NCBI RefSeq assembly: GCF_945859685.1
Contig: NC_079147.1
Location: 141,198,645-141,262,644 of the forward strand
Length of the DNA stretch: 64,000 nucleotides
From: Eupeodes corollae
Lineage: Eukaryota; Arthropoda; Insecta; Diptera; Syrphidae
Reading direction: 5' to 3'
A program made the translations under genes and the position numbers. Each line of letters begins with the position of its first letter. Within the stretch, counting starts at the first letter, position 1. Below, piece after piece: positions 39,720-52,675 of the stretch. Below the pieces are notes generated by a model that was not told the DNA's origin, ran no database searches, and was given only the letters and a program-made list of their open reading frames with translations.

Positions 39720-40690
39720 AGTCATAACTACACAAAATTCTAAAATTTGGCTTACTTAAATCACTTTTCCAAAATTTCAGCTCATAGAGAATTCTATACG
39801 AAACTATACTTTGGATTTAAGCCATCAAGTAGTGCTTGAAGAACTTCGTTCTCGTATGCAATTGCCAAATATATTGCAAAACTGATTTTCTAGATCGCGA
39901 ACGAATTGAACGAAGTGGTGATGCTAGAAGGTTGCAGTAATCTAACTGCTTGAAGCTTGTAAAAACTAAGTTCACTGTGGAATCCGAATTATTAAAAATT
40001 AACAATGGGATTTCGCAACCACAAACATACTCAAAACCCTTTTCCTTTAAGTTATTTTCCGAACCTATGCCCTCAGTCAAATTGACTGCAAATTATTTAT
40101 CAGCATCTTTTGAGTAAGATATATAAGTCTGCTTATTAGAATGTTGGTGGAATAAACCGTCTAACTGAAAAATTTGTATACCAAACTACTTTTAAATTCT
40201 TTAGTCCCCATAACTCGAATATACTTATAAAACTAAATGCTGTTATCCTCCTATTGTTTCCCCCTGAGCTCCTATCATTGCCGAAAAAATAGTCTTAACA
40301 GTCCTGATTTAAATGCCTAGCAAGTACCACATAGAAATGAGGGATGTGATGTTAAGCAGCCATCCCCTAACAAACAAAAATTCGCTTGTAAGGTTTTTGC
40401 CATCAGAACCATACATTTTAGAGATTTTAATAATTTATTGGCGTCCTGCAGAAATCTAAATTGGTCTTCTCTACAACAAAAATTTTGATTGATATTTGTT
40501 TCCGAAAGAACGAGTGGAAGAATTGAAAATACCAAATAAGTCAAAAAACTAATCCATTTCATATTATCACAGCTTACTCCTGAACTACATAAAGCACTAA
40601 GTGCTGAACCTAAAGTATGGCTAAAAATGTAACAATATCAATTCAAGAGGCTGTTGACGATGTGCCTGAAGCGTGGAAGGATATATCATT
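39720..40690. repeat. diverged direct repeat, copy 2
   Basis: The longer copy of the repeat described at 37918-38790, about 1.8 kb away. It contains the minus-strand ORFs at 40562-40317 and 40080-39817. Divergence by eye is roughly a quarter of positions with many small gaps, so the duplication is old. Confidence 0.7.
40317..40562 (-). CDS. short ORF with signal-peptide-like N-terminus
   Basis: An 81-codon ORF starts MKWISFLTYLVFSILPLVLS, a good signal-peptide shape (one Lys, a hydrophobic core, small residues before ETN), followed by a Cys-containing segment (NFCCREDQFRFL, LKCMVLM, NFCLLGDGC, FLCGTC). It may be the first exon or N-terminal remnant of a secreted or receptor ectodomain protein; a second ORF downstream on the same strand (40080-39817, with YVCGCEIPLLIFN) could be a later piece. 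I do not recognise the family. The equivalent part is deleted in copy 1, so it may be a pseudogene. Confidence 0.35.
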   Translation of the reverse strand: MKWISFLTYLVFSILPLVLSETNINQNFCCREDQFRFLQDANKLLKSLKCMVLMAKTLQANFCLLGDGCLTSHPSFLCGTC

Positions 40691-42429
40691 TTTTTAAAAG
40701 CCATTTTTTGCACATTCAACCAAATGGTGGACATCGTAGAATCAACTAATGTTTTGGTTTTCTTTACTTCTTGTTCAACTTCGGAATACGGTTTGTTCCT
40801 AGTAACACCAAGCTCGCGGTGAAATGGACGAAAATTTGCTTCTTGGTCTGAAACCAGATGAATTCACACAAATTCAATTTTCTGAAAGGCGTTTTATATG
40901 CATTTAAACAAAAGTATTTTTAGCATAACTGATGGACAAGTGGATCTTTCAAAATAATATGCAATTGGGTGCGTCAACCTTTTTGCAATACCCTGGGCCA
41001 TAATAACTAAGACGTTGTTAGCAGGGAAATCGGTTCTGTGTTTTTCACAAGTCACTAGTATACTAACTCACTTTAAGTTCTAGGCTCTTTTTGTTAAAAT
41101 CAATATTGCCTGGTTCATTCGGCCAATGACAATTAAACAAATAAAGCGGTTTTTCTGATGGCAATCCTAAGTTATCTCTTATCAAACTATATGTTATTGA
41201 GGAAGTTAATTTAATTGAGAGGGCTAGTTGTTTCACTTAATTTGAATACCTAAAGCCTTTTGGCGAACTTTTTGGATTTTTCCCATAATTACAAACTTTG
41301 GTGTACAAACCATCTGACAAACTTTCCTTTTATTCATCTTCATGGGTAGCTTTGATTTAATGACGGAACAGACTACAGACGTACTAAGAGTAAGTTAGAA
41401 AGAGTAAGGGAACTTAAATAAGAAAAAGAAAAGTAGATAAAGTAGAAAAGGATGACGAGGTTAAGCAGCGCGACCGATATATTTCGCGGATTTTGATAAG
41501 GACAACAGCATAGATAAAAACACATTATTTAAGTAAAAGTTTCGGCGAAATGGGAAAGACAAGGAAAGGTTAGAATGGAAAAGTAGGCTGGTGGGAAAAA
41601 AAAACTTTTAGGATTATATCGGAGAACAATAGAGCTTATAAGCAAGAGTTCAGATATAATCAAATTTGAAAACAATACTTTGTTAAACCTTGCGGTAGGC
41701 AATGAAATTAAGCGGTAAGATTATAGCTGAACCGCTAAAAGACCTCTAGCCGAATCATTTTTAGTGCGGCAACCGCGAAGAAAACACCTAAATAGTGTAA
41801 GTGAAGTGTAAAGCGTTTAGAATAAATAATGTTCATAATATAATAAATGTTCGTGTAGTTTGGTGATAGGATATACAAAAAAGAAAAAGGTGGAACTATG
41901 AAGGAAGACAAACAGGAAATAAATGAAAGACTAGTATTAAAGAAAAAGAAATCTAAAATAAAAGGAATAAGGGTGAGTTTTATTTTTTGAAATATTATTA
42001 TAGAATGAGTGGTGAAAGTACCTATAACTTTGTAGTGAGCACTCAGAAGTATCATACTTCACGAAGATCCATTCAATATCAAAAGGTGTCGCGAGGCTGG
42101 AAATACTAGTATATAAATCTCCCAACAAATTTAAATACTTATCCAAACCCGAAGGAGAATACTATATAAGGCACCGTATGCCTTTATATAAATATATATA
42201 TCTATTTATACATAGATTTAAAAGTTAAATTAAACTTAATAACATTAATATAATAATATTCACTTTATTTTTAAATAATTTGTTTTGATTTTTTTTATTG
42301 TAATTCCTTGGGTTTATGTGTCTGGAGTGCTTTTTGTTTTTGTGTTGATAATTCCGCGTAGAGTAAGTTGGGCGGTGTAGGTAGAGGCAAATTTTTGCAT
42401 CCCCTAAGATACCTATAGGATGTCCAAAT
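40691..42429. other. gene-poor DNA
   Basis: No supported gene. Purine-rich on the plus strand between 41390 and 41960 (AAGGAAAGG/AGAAAAAG type). ORFs here are low-complexity antisense of that purine tract. A run of TATA repeats lies at 42185-42205. Confidence 0.6.
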
Positions 42430-44884
42430 AGTAGACATGTGCATTCGAGAGGTCACAAGCGTACACAGGTTTTGTCTCAAAACCCACCTCTGTCTATCAA
42501 CTCCTACTCTTACCTCCCCGTGGTGAACATCGGGTGCCTAGTACCTCAACTGGAGATTGGGTTTCAACCCCAGTGGAAAGTTGTTGGGGGCAGCAAACGA
42601 GAGAGGGGGGAGAGGTGTTTCCACTAAGGCACCTCTCCTTATCCAGGCGGCAGCGGATGAACTCTCGAGATGGAATCAACGGTGGCGTCTACAGTTCCAA
42701 TAAGGTTGAACTACTTAGTGAACACCTTATAGGGCTTCTTCGACATATTCGGAGCCCAGGTCTGTAAGGAGCGGTTTATCCGGCTTCCCTTCCTTCGAGT
42801 TACACTAAGGATCCGGCCCTCCAGGTTGGGGGTTGTGCCGTCGGGGTGACTTCCTGGCCACGTAAAAAATACCTTTAGTTGCGAAGCACCAACAAGCCTC
42901 GGATACGGATGGATTCACTGTTGACAACCCACGCAAACGAAAGAAGGACAACGAACTTCAGATCTGTACGTAGAATTTTAGGTCCCTTAACAGACCACGT
43001 GCAGTCGAACAATTAGCGGAAGCCCTAAACTGCTGCACGGCAGATATTACCGCCATCCAAGAAGTGCGATGGGATGGACCGGGCAAACGCAAACTAAAAG
43101 ACTGCGATATATACAACGGCGACTGCTACTGAGAACAAAAGCAGCAGTCTATTTGGATGTGGATTTGTTGTTGGAACTAGACTCAGGCAAAAAAAATTTG
43201 AGTTTCAATAGTGTGAGCGAGCGCATCACGACAATCCGCATCAAGGCTAAATTCCAAAGCTAATGCCCAAAAAGAGGAGAAAGATGAAGACACCAAAGAC
43301 ATATTCTTCGAGCTCTTGGACAAGACACATGAGCAGTGCCTTGGCTATGACATTAAAATTGTCTTCGGAGTTTTGAATGCCAAGCTAGGAAAAGAAGACA
43401 TCTTTGGTGGCATAATCGAGAGATACAATCTGCATGACACCACCTCCGACAACGGATTCAGGCTGGTCGATTTTCAATCAACCGTCAACCAGATTGACCA
43501 CGACACGTCTCCAGTATACAGGATATCCGAACATTCCGAGAGGCCAACGTTGAATCGGACCACTACCTCGTTGTTGCCACGGTACGTCTACGAATATCCC
43601 GATTCGACGTTAGACGGCTACAATCGCAAGAGACTGCCATGTTCTTTTCCGATCGAGTCTCCAAAAACCTCTTAAGGAGTGCTATGCTGCCTGCATTAAG
43701 CATTGAAAACCAGTGGCAACATTGCATGCAGCCATCAGAGATGCCGCCTCTGAAGTGCTAGGTTTCACACGGCCACCATAGCGAAACCCCTGGTTTGACG
43801 ACGAATGCCGGCAAGTGAAACAGCAGGCATACAAAACGGCGCTGCACAAAAGGACTAGAGCTGCTCGCGAGCTCTACTAACAAAAGAGGAGAGAGGAACA
43901 CGTACTTTTTAGATATAAAAAAAGAGAGCATGAGAAGCGCACGATCGAGGAGATAGAGGGATTTCACAACAGGAATGAGGTTCGTTAATTTTACTAAAAA
44001 AGTAAAAAAAAACTCCCAAGTTTACCAGCCACGAACCGAAGCTTGTAAAAACGATCAAGGGAAAATCGTAGTAGAACTACAGTCAATGCTGAGAATATGG
44101 AAAGAACACTTCTCCAAATTATATAACGGCGATGACGAACCGAATTCCGCTGTAAGGGAGATAGAACCACTCAACCTCGGAAACGCAGATCTACAATACC
44201 GCCTACCCAATCTTGACAACTACAGTGGCATCAGTCTCCTTAACATTGGTCCTTATCAGTGTGGCTTCAGATCAGGAAAGTTGACTATCGACCAAATATT
44301 CACATTACGGCAAATCTTGGAAAAAACCCAGGAACTTCAAATCCATACCCACCATCTCTTTATCGATTTAAAAGCCGCGTATAACAGCATCTATAGGGGA
44401 GAGCTCTACAGAGCAATGTCTAGTTTTGGCATCCCTGTGAAACTTATCCGTTTGTGCAGAATGACGATGGTGAATGCACGTTGCTCTGTCAAGGTCGGAA
44501 AAGATCGTACCGATATATTTGATGTCAAAAAAGGTTTTGACAAGGCGATGCATTGTCATGCGACTTCTTCAATATCGTTCTGGAAAGAATTGTGCAAAAC
44601 TCAACCGTCAACACTAGAGGCACAATCTTCCAAAGGTCCATCCAATTATTCGGATACGCAGAAGATTTTGACATTATTGGAAGATCAAAGTGTGACGTCA
44701 GTGGAGCGTTTTTGAGCATTGTGACGGAAGCGAAGAAGATGGGTTTAGTGGTCAATGAGGGCAAGACCAAGTATATGCTGTCATCAAAAAAGGACACTGA
44801 ACGACGACGTCTTGGACAAAACGTCACCATGGACAGCTATAACTTTGAGGACTTTGTCTACCTAGGCATCGCTATTTCTTGATA
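42430..44884 (+). pseudogene. RTE-like LINE (craniofacial-development-protein-2-like), longest copy
   Basis: A 5' region (42430-43000) shared with 38790-39345 and 60794-61995 precedes the endonuclease: ADITAIQEVRWDGPGKR (43040), EQCLGYDIKIVFGVLNAKLG and DIFGGIIERYNLHDTTSDNG (43330-43470). RT blocks from about 43975 are KNDQGKIVVELQSMLRIWKE, NIGPYQCGFRSGKLTIDQIF, LFIDLKAAYNSIYRGELYRA, then in another frame ALSCDFFNIVLERIVQNS and the catalytic region read as GYAEDFDIIGRS (YADD expected), then VNEGKTKYMLSS and NFEDFVYLG. It stops at 44884 before the C-terminal block. At least six frame breaks, the middle shortened and the 3' end missing. Confidence 0.85.
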
Positions 44885-46231
44885 AGAAACATATTGTTTA
44901 TAATTTTAAAATTTTTAAGAATAATTCAACTGACAACTTTTTTAACCCACGCGAGAATCTACAAGCTTATAAGCAAGACAAATCTACAGACGGGATGGGA
45001 AGTTATCAGTGTGGGTCGCATCAGAGCCTCTTTCTTAGTTTTGGATTTCAAAATATTGAATTTTTTCACTTTAGTTCAGCTTTCAATTGTTTTGATTTAG
45101 AAAAAGTCGAAATGACAGATCGGTTTATCGCCCTCCAATAAGAATTCCAGTGAAAAAAATATTCCAAACTGAACTTGTCATATTGAATTACAGAACCCAC
45201 ATCTCTCTAGAAAAGATATGAAGAGACTGAATAGTTTAATTTTTTAACAATAGGATAAGTTTAAGACTAAATTCGTGTTTTTATTGATGTTGAACACATT
45301 CAAAACTTGAAACATATATGTATGTATGTACCTTCATATAATTGCGCTCAGAGTGTCAATCTCAAGCGATCGTGTATATCAAGCATCGAAGTCGTAAGCA
45401 CCCGGTTAGATTTAAACTTTTGAGGGCTATGTCCTCGTAAAATAAAAAACTCCTGCTTATTACTTACACTTTTAAGTTAAAAACAAAATTATAAATGACA
45501 CACCTCTAGATGGCGGATGCGTTACCTTTCTGGCCAGGCTATATATTTACACAACTACACCGGCCTCTTCGAGCAAATGCTGACATAAAAAGATGACATA
45601 AAATAATATACCTTATCCATGCGAACGCGACGATGCAACCACGAGTAAAATACATGCACTATTTTGGGAGTGGTCCCAAACAAAACCTTATCCAGACCTC
45701 TTTGGTCCGCACAAAAATGGTGATGAAGTTTTCTTAAACGACAACTTACTCTCGAGATCCCTAACAAAAGGGGATAACTTAACTATGGGTGGAGTACACG
45801 TAGTTTTCGAATTTAAAAAAAAATGGATATATATATATATATTTTGCTGGATGTCCCTAACCCCTGCGATATGACCAAGATTGATGTAATTTAATTTCAT
45901 TGCATAACGTTTATTTACCTTAAGGCACTTAATTTAATGTCTTAAATGGGCTTTTGAGAATATAGTGAAGTAATTGAAGAAAAGGGAGTGTTTGAAATTG
46001 TTTTTAGGAAACAGAAGTGATTCTTATGATGTTCGCTCTTAAATACAAAAAATGTGCACTCAAAACAAACAATATTAAATAATTGCATATTATAAAAAAT
46101 GTTGTCAGTGAACTTTCCTTAGGGAAGGTCGCTCTGTGTGCGTCGGTCGTCGGTTGCCCATGCGCATCTTGTTTGAGTCTTGTGCCTAATCGTGATATTT
46201 GTTTCCCGTAAATTTTAAATGTTAACATAAA
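44885..46231. other. non-coding DNA with a solo foldback end
   Basis: No gene. 44964-45036 repeats the terminal ~75 bp of the long inverted-repeat element (AGACGGGATGGGAAGTTA and GTGTGGGTCGCATC...GCCTCTTT). The remainder is plain AT-rich DNA with a TATATATATATATA run at 45826-45842. Confidence 0.65.
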
Positions 46232-47475
46232 AAAAAGAGGCTGGGATGCGACCCGTCTGTCTATTTGTCTTGCTTAAAAGTTTGTCTATATGTACTCCTA
46301 TCAATTTTTACCAAATTTGCGCACTATTTTCTGTAGATTTAATTTTTTATAAAAAAACGGACTGTTGGATTTTTATATAAAAATTACTGAATATCGAAAA
46401 CAATATTTTCTGTGAAATGAAATAAGTTTGAAGCCAATATTTTTAATTTTTGAAAAGCTATTTGAGTCGAAAGTAAATTTTTACCAAGTTTTAGTATTGT
46501 TTTTTTTTTAGAGTTTTATTTTTTATAAAAAAACACATTCATTTAATTATTTTTCAAAATTTTACCGAATGTTGAAAACAATATTTCTTATAAATCATTT
46601 TTTACCAACTTTTGTTAATTTTTTTTCAAAATTTTACTAAATGTTGACAACAATATTTTTTGAAAGATTAACGTAAATTAAAGCCAATGTCTTAAAATTT
46701 TGAAAAGATATTTGAGTCGAAAATCAATTTTTACCAACGTTTATTAATTTTTTTTTTTTGTAAAAAAACTGTAATTCGATTTTTTTCAACATTTTTCAGA
46801 ATGTTGGAAATTATATTTCTTATAAGATAAAATAAGTTTGCAACCTTAATTTCAAGTTTTTGAAAAGATATTTGAATCGATATTCAATTTTTACCAATTT
46901 TGAGAAATGTTTTTTTAGATTTTTATTTTTTATAAAAAAACTGTCAATTCGATTTTTCTCAAAATTTTATGGGATGTCAAAAACATTATTCTTCGTTACA
47001 CAAAATTGTATTGAAGTTGAAATCATATTTTAGTCGTAAAATTTTAAAGGTGACAATTTTTTTTCAGTTATTTTGATTTATAGAAAAAACCGTTATATAC
47101 TTCTTTGATATCACGTTAAAATATATTATATAAAATTTAATTCAAGTCTCTAGCGTTTTTGGTTCGATATTTAGGTTTAACCAAAATGTTCACCTTTTTT
47201 TCAAACTGCTATGGTAAAAAAAACCACCCACGCAATTGTCTTGAGAGCCCTTTCTGCATCCTTCTGCCTTATTATCTGTATAACAAAATTTATTTGAAAT
47301 TGATATCTCTTCTGGTTCTGGAGCGAACGTACGTACACACACACGCACAGACATCTTTCTAAAAATCTTTTATATCGATTTTAGGGACCTTGAAACGTCG
47401 AAAAATGTCAAAATTTTCAATTTGACAAATCGGACCCATTACAATAACTTCCTGTGGGAAGTTAATAAATAATAT
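46232..47475 (+). repeat. left inverted arm of foldback-like element
   Basis: Five units with recurring AAAAACTGTCAATTCGATTT, AATGTTGAAAACAATATTTC and TTTGAAAAGATATTTGAGTC motifs, then about 400 bp of unique arm sequence with a CACACACACGCACAGACA microsatellite near 47335. Inverse counterpart at 52676-54260. Confidence 0.85.
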
Positions 47476-47499
47476 TTTGAATCTCAATACTGAAGTTTT

Positions 47500-47690
47500 T
47501 TGTGGAATTGAACCCTTCACAAATGAAAATATTATTAAATATAAATTTTCTCCAATTCCTTCATGCGACGTTGAAAGAAGCTTTTCCGCTTAAAAAATGG
47601 TTTTTGGAGAGAAACGTCAAAGCCTCTCAATTAATAATTTAGAGAAAATTATGGTTATATATTGTAATACCAATTATCTTGAATAATGTT
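47500..47690 (+). pseudogene. hAT transposase C-terminal scrap
   Basis: KYKFSPIPSCDVERSFSA, stop, then KMVFGERRQSLSINNLEKIM and VIYCNTNYLE read like the dimerisation end of an hAT protein (CDVERSFSAYK, LTIENLEKYLVVYCN). Only this tail is present, directly inside the left arm. It may be a remnant of earlier host or element DNA. Confidence 0.65.
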
Positions 47691-47699
47691 ATCCGGATG

Positions 47700-50600
47700 C
47701 CTTATGAGGATTGTCCGTCTCGGAAAGTGATCAAATGTGCCCAACTTGTGATTAAAAGTGCTTTCTTAATGAAGGAAAGGTCCATCTCAACCTTCCACAA
47801 AATTTTTAAGACCTTAAAGATATAATTGTTGAAGTTATCGGGGAAATATAGTGGCAATTTTTCATGAATAGGATAAGGCTTTACAACCGTATTTGTTTCG
47901 GCCATTTGTCTAATAATACATCTTTAAAAATAAATGCAACCGTCCAATTGACAAAAAAGAGAAAAAAAGTTCTTATTGAGTTTTCGAGATATTTTGTTTT
48001 TATAATGAAGCTTTAAAACTAATTGAACAACTAATTTAAATTATTAGGCTAATAACACGAATCACGTTAGGAGAGGCTCATTTAGCCGTTTGCGGATCAT
48101 CCCAAAAATGATTTTAATTTATTTTTTAACTCTTGCAATTTTTAGAGCAATCAAGGATTAACACCTTTAAACTAACAGCATTTTATATCATATAAGGCAA
48201 TATTAAAGCTATGCGTCTCGTCTACTTTTTAAGCATAGCGCTTTTATGCAGACCTGCAAACTAAATAACTTAAAAATACGGTAGTATCATCATTGGCCTT
48301 AAATACACTTTCAAGTATTCAATTAAGATTACCATTTTGTTAATGAATTGCTCCCGTAGAAAGGTTAAATGAAACACAATCAATAAAATAAGTGTTTTTC
48401 CTTTAATTTATTTTTTTTTCTAATACCATTAGACGTCTTTAAAATTACACAACAGCTAAATTGTTTTTTGACAGCTCATTTTCATATCTTAATCCTTTTT
48501 ACATTTTGAAAATGTGAAAGAAAGAAAATTCATACACCTACGGACACTGAATTCTCGCAGTATATATTGGTTCCACCTTTAAGGTGTGATAAGCTGTCGT
48601 TTCACATAAACTATTAAAAATATTGAAACTAGCAGATCCACATTACCATTCGGCCGACAAAGAGCCACACTTACAAATGCCCGCTACCGTTTGATATAAG
48701 ATTTCTACAAAATTCCTTTGTCTAACGCCGTGTCAGCAGCTCAAAAGTATTATTTGATAACTCAATTAAGTCTCAAGACTCTCGTAGATTCCCAAATCAT
48801 CATTTGTTCGACAGCCTATATTGTTATCGCATAAATGAGCTAGTTAGTCGAGGTTTTGCTTCTGAACATTGAGTATTATAAAACCTTATTTCACGAGACT
48901 TCCATAGACTTACATATCATACAATACCGTAAATAACTTCGACGATTACAATAAAAGCACCGTTTCAGCAGCCTGGCCCTTAAGGTATACTCGTATGCGC
49001 GTGCGTTTTCCAAGAGCGTGTGTAATTAAAAATAACGATCTATGATCTCTCAACCTAATCTAATCTAGTTAAGACCTAGTTAACGCAGCTACTTGAAGCT
49101 GATCCTCCTACCCTGTGACATTAGCTTCGCAGCATAGCTAACCTAATGGCTATGTCAGTCAAATTCCAAAAGTGTAACAAATTTCTGTTGAATATATTGT
49201 AGCACGGTGGTGGTACGGTGACGGTGGCGGCACGGCACGGCACAGTGCGACTCCACAGTTCCGTCATTTGCCTAATTTTGAAATAATTTTCTATTTGCTT
49301 CGTATAAGAAGATCTGAAGAAGCCGCTGTGATAGCTTCTAAGGGTCTTCTCGTGTCAAATGTTAATGTCTGTGATCTGAATTTCCATCGAACATCATCGA
49401 TGACTGCTGCTGTTCAACTCCCAATTCCCTTCCGATTCGACTTCTTGGTAATAGTGGGTATCACTTTTCCAATTTAGGTCTAGACCCCTTTAAGCATTTG
49501 TGAGGAGTATCATCTTTTTATTGCACAAGCTAATTATTTAATTCTGCTTTGACGGTGCCTTCTCTAATAGGCCTTTTAAACAAAAGATAAAAAAGAAATT
49601 GGTAAGCGGGAGCCTTGTAATTTTAAGAAAATGGCCAAATGTTGTCATCAGACGGAAGATAAGTGCGTACTGCCCATTTTAGATAAGAATCCGGAATCGA
49701 AGCCTCCAGACAAAGACGCGAGTAATGAAATTCACAATCGCATAATATTCCGTGAAGAATTGATAAGTGGATTTGATGGTATTTTTGAGATTTTTAATTC
49801 TTCAATTTTGAATATTAACTACGACACACTCACAAAAAATACAAAAAGCTATAAGCTTTTTTTTAAGAATTTTAATTAGATATCGCACCTGCTGCAGCTG
49901 TGCAACAGCCTAAAACAGTGACTTACCGGTTGAAGCTGAAGGCTTGATCGTTGATCGTTAAAGTTAATAGGGGTTTAAGTATTGTTCTAGCTTATTCTTT
50001 AATCTATAACGCAACATTTAAAAGGCGGCATTAAAGTACCTTTACCTAGTAATTAAACAAAAAAGAAAGATCAAAAAACTTAAATTATGGATTCACTGCT
50101 TAGCTTATAATGGCCAAAAGTCATCAAGAGCATACGAAAAGTTTATGATGTTTCTACCAATAAAACTATAGAGTATTTAATTAAACGGGATATTGGATAT
50201 AAATGTACCTACATTATGTTAATATGTAAAAATATGCGTACGTAAGTGTCTGAGTAGTTAAAGTAAAAATGTGTGTTTTCCATTTTCCTTTACAAATTAA
50301 TGGTTAATATAATTTTTTTGAAGTAAGAGCAACGGAATAGAGTTCCAAACATAAAAAAAAAAAAAATTGTGTTGTAAGTTTTAACCTGCGGGTTTTCCAA
50401 TAGGGAATTTTAATTTTTGAACACACCCCTACACTAATCATCGAACTGTCATTGTTTAAGTTGACAGTAAACTCAATGTTGTTGCCGCGATAAAAATAAG
50501 AACGAACAACGTCTGCAAATTGTAAAAAAATTCAGACTCAATGACTGCAACTTCAACCATCCCAACCCATTTTTTTTGGTTCAATGGGTTTTTAAAATAT

Positions 50601-51190
50601 CTAAAATAGATTTATTTTTATTTTAAAAGAATTGTCAAGTTCTAACATCTAACATTTTCCAACCGAATGACAGCAGCACTTTTGGAAAAAACACAACATT
50701 CTGTTTATATTTTGCCATTCATCATCAATAGTTTCAAGATGTTAAACATAAATAATTTTCAGACTTTAACTCTGACTAACGGTACCTGCTATTATGGCAT
50801 TACGTACGCATTAGGGCTATGTAGATCTCGGTTTAAACTTACTAAGGAATCCAAGAAGAGATTAAATATTTTGCTTTAACTGTCATCATTTTTTAACAGT
50901 ATTTGAAATTAGTATTTGGATGAGTTTATCTTTTGGTAAATGAACTGTCAAATTTCGTATGGGATAGAACTGTCCAAAGATTTGACTGCGCACAATTATC
51001 ACATTTACAATAAGGGATGTTTAGTAATATGTTTTCCCAAAGAAACAAAACGAAATTTTAATCTTGTTTTGTTGTTTGTAAATCTAAAAATTTTCGGTTT
51101 TTCAACTTTTACTAGATAAGCTCGCGGAATGCCAACACAGTTCCTATTTTGCGAGTAGCTGCCGACGATATTAATATAAATTTGATTTTT
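47700..51190. other. non-repetitive core of the foldback-like element, no gene recognised
   Basis: About 3.5 kb without a supported gene. Small ORFs (47905-47702 minus, 49631-49879 plus with MAKCCHQTEDKCVLPILDKN, 50667-50879 plus) are listed only as unassigned. Foldback elements often carry unrelated DNA between their arms, so this may be host sequence. GGTGGTACGGTGACGGTGGC at 49207 is a small GC-rich repeat. Confidence 0.5.
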
Positions 51191-51449
51191 AAATACATTT
51201 TGAACTTCCCATAGAAAGTTACTGTAATGGGTCGGATGTGTCAAATAAAAAATTTTGAAATTTCTCGACGTTTCAAGATCCCTAGAGTCGAAATAAAAGA
51301 TTTTAAGAAAGATGCCTGTGCGTGCGTGCCTGTGCGAACGTATGCTCGTACGTCCGTAAGTCTGTACGTCTGTTCGTTCGCGACGTTTTTTTTGTCGTCC
51401 ATATCTCAAGAACTAGTAAAGATATCGACTTCAAATAAATTTTGTTATA

Positions 51450-52333
51450 TCGGGTGATTTTTTTGAGGTTAGGATTTTCATGCATTAGTATTTGACAGAT
51501 CACGCGGGATTTCAGACATGGTGTCAAAGAGAAAGATGCTCAGTATGCTTTGACATTTCATCATGAATAGTCTTGCTAACGAGCCACGCTTGCAAATCAT
51601 TGAATTTTATTACCAAAATCAGTGTTTGGTTCGTTGGCAGAAAATCCGCTTTTTTATCGACAAATTTTGTTCAGCGATGAGGCTCATTTCTGGTTGAATG
51701 GCTACGTAAATAAGCAAAATTGCCGCATTTGGAGTGAAGAGCAACCAGAAGCCGTTCAAGAACTGCCCATGCATCCCGAAAAATGCACTGTTTGGTGTGG
51801 TTTGTATGCTGGTGGAATCATTGGACCGTATTTTTTCAAAGATGCTGTTGGACGCAACAATGGAAGAACTAAACTTGGTTGACATGTGGTTTCAACAAGA
51901 TGGCGCTACATGCCACACAGCTCGCGATTCTATGGCCATTTTGAGGGAAAACTTCGGAGAACAATTCATCCCAAGGAATGGACCGGTAAGTTGGCCAGCA
52001 AGATCATGCGATTTGACGCCTTTAGACTATTTGTTGTGGGGCTACGTCAAGTCTAAAGTCTACACAAATAAGCCAGCAACTATTCCAGCTTTGGAAGACA
52101 ACATTTCCGAAGAAATTCAGGCTATTCCGGCCGAAATGCTCGAAAAAGCAAAATTGGACTTTCCGAATGGACCACCTAAGACGCAGCCGTGGTCAACATT
52201 TAAATGAAATTATCTTCAAAAAGTAAATGTCATGGACCAATCTAACGTTTCAAATAAAGAATCGATGAGATTTTGCAAATTTTATGGATTTTTTTTTTTT
52301 AAAAAGTTCTCAAGCTCTTAAAAAATCACCGTT
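51450..52333 (+). mobile_element. mariner of DD41D (rosa-like) type, 5' deleted
   Basis: Flanked by TA (51448-51449 and 52334-52335). The undisturbed paralogous unit near 52880-52885 shows the empty site. The ends share GGTGATTTTTT in inverted orientation. Length is 884 bp against about 1.3 kb for full elements: the DNA-binding half of the transposase has been deleted between about 51610 and 51625. Confidence 0.88.
51622..52207 (+). pseudogene. mariner transposase catalytic domain, frameshifted
   Basis: The first frame reads RQILFSDEAHFWLNGYVNKQ (first Asp) and VWCGLYAGGIIGPYFFKDAV, then shifts near 51850. The second frame reads VDMWFQQDGATCHTARDSMA (second Asp) and RSCDLTPLDYLLWGYVKSK. Forty-one residues separate the QQD and PLD aspartates, which gives DD41D, the rosa signature, rather than DD34D of classical mariners. 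The helix-turn-helix N-terminus is missing and one frameshift separates the motifs, so it is inactive. Confidence 0.9.
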
Positions 52334-52675
52334 TACAAGTAATAATGCAGAAATATGCAGAAATGGATCTCGAGAAAATTGAGTGGGTGTTTTTTTACCA
52401 TAGCGGTTTCACAAAGAAAAAACGCTTAGGACTTGAAATCAATTTTGTATTATATATTGTAACGTTATACCAAATAAGTATATAATATGAAAAAAAATCC
52501 AATTGACGGTTTTTTTTTTTATAAATAAAAAAAACTGAAACAAATATTTGTCACCTCGAAAATTGTACGAATAAAAAAATGAATTTTTCTTCAAAACAAT
52601 TTTGGGTAACAAAGAATAACGTTTTAAACATCTTTTTCAACAAAATTGTGAGAAAAATCTGAATTACAGATTTTT

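Larger units (their letters stand above)
51200..52675 (-). repeat. extra inner arm unit, split by mariner
   Basis: 51200-51449 and 52334-52675 together match 52676-53220, the inner part of the right arm (GAAATTTCTCGACGTTTCAA, GTTCGCGACGTTTTTTTTGT, ATATCTCAAGAACTAGTA). So the right arm carries this unit twice, the left arm once. The mariner inserted at a TA in it. Confidence 0.8.

Noticed and set aside
46232..47475. CRISPR array
   Set aside because: Units are about 160 bp, AT-rich, diverged and mirrored at 52.7-54.3 kb; the genome is eukaryotic. It is an inverted-repeat arm.
49631..49879. 82-codon ORF MAKCCHQTEDKC... as a small Cys protein
   Set aside because: No signal peptide, no family I recognise, AT-rich end; listed only as unassigned within the foldback core.
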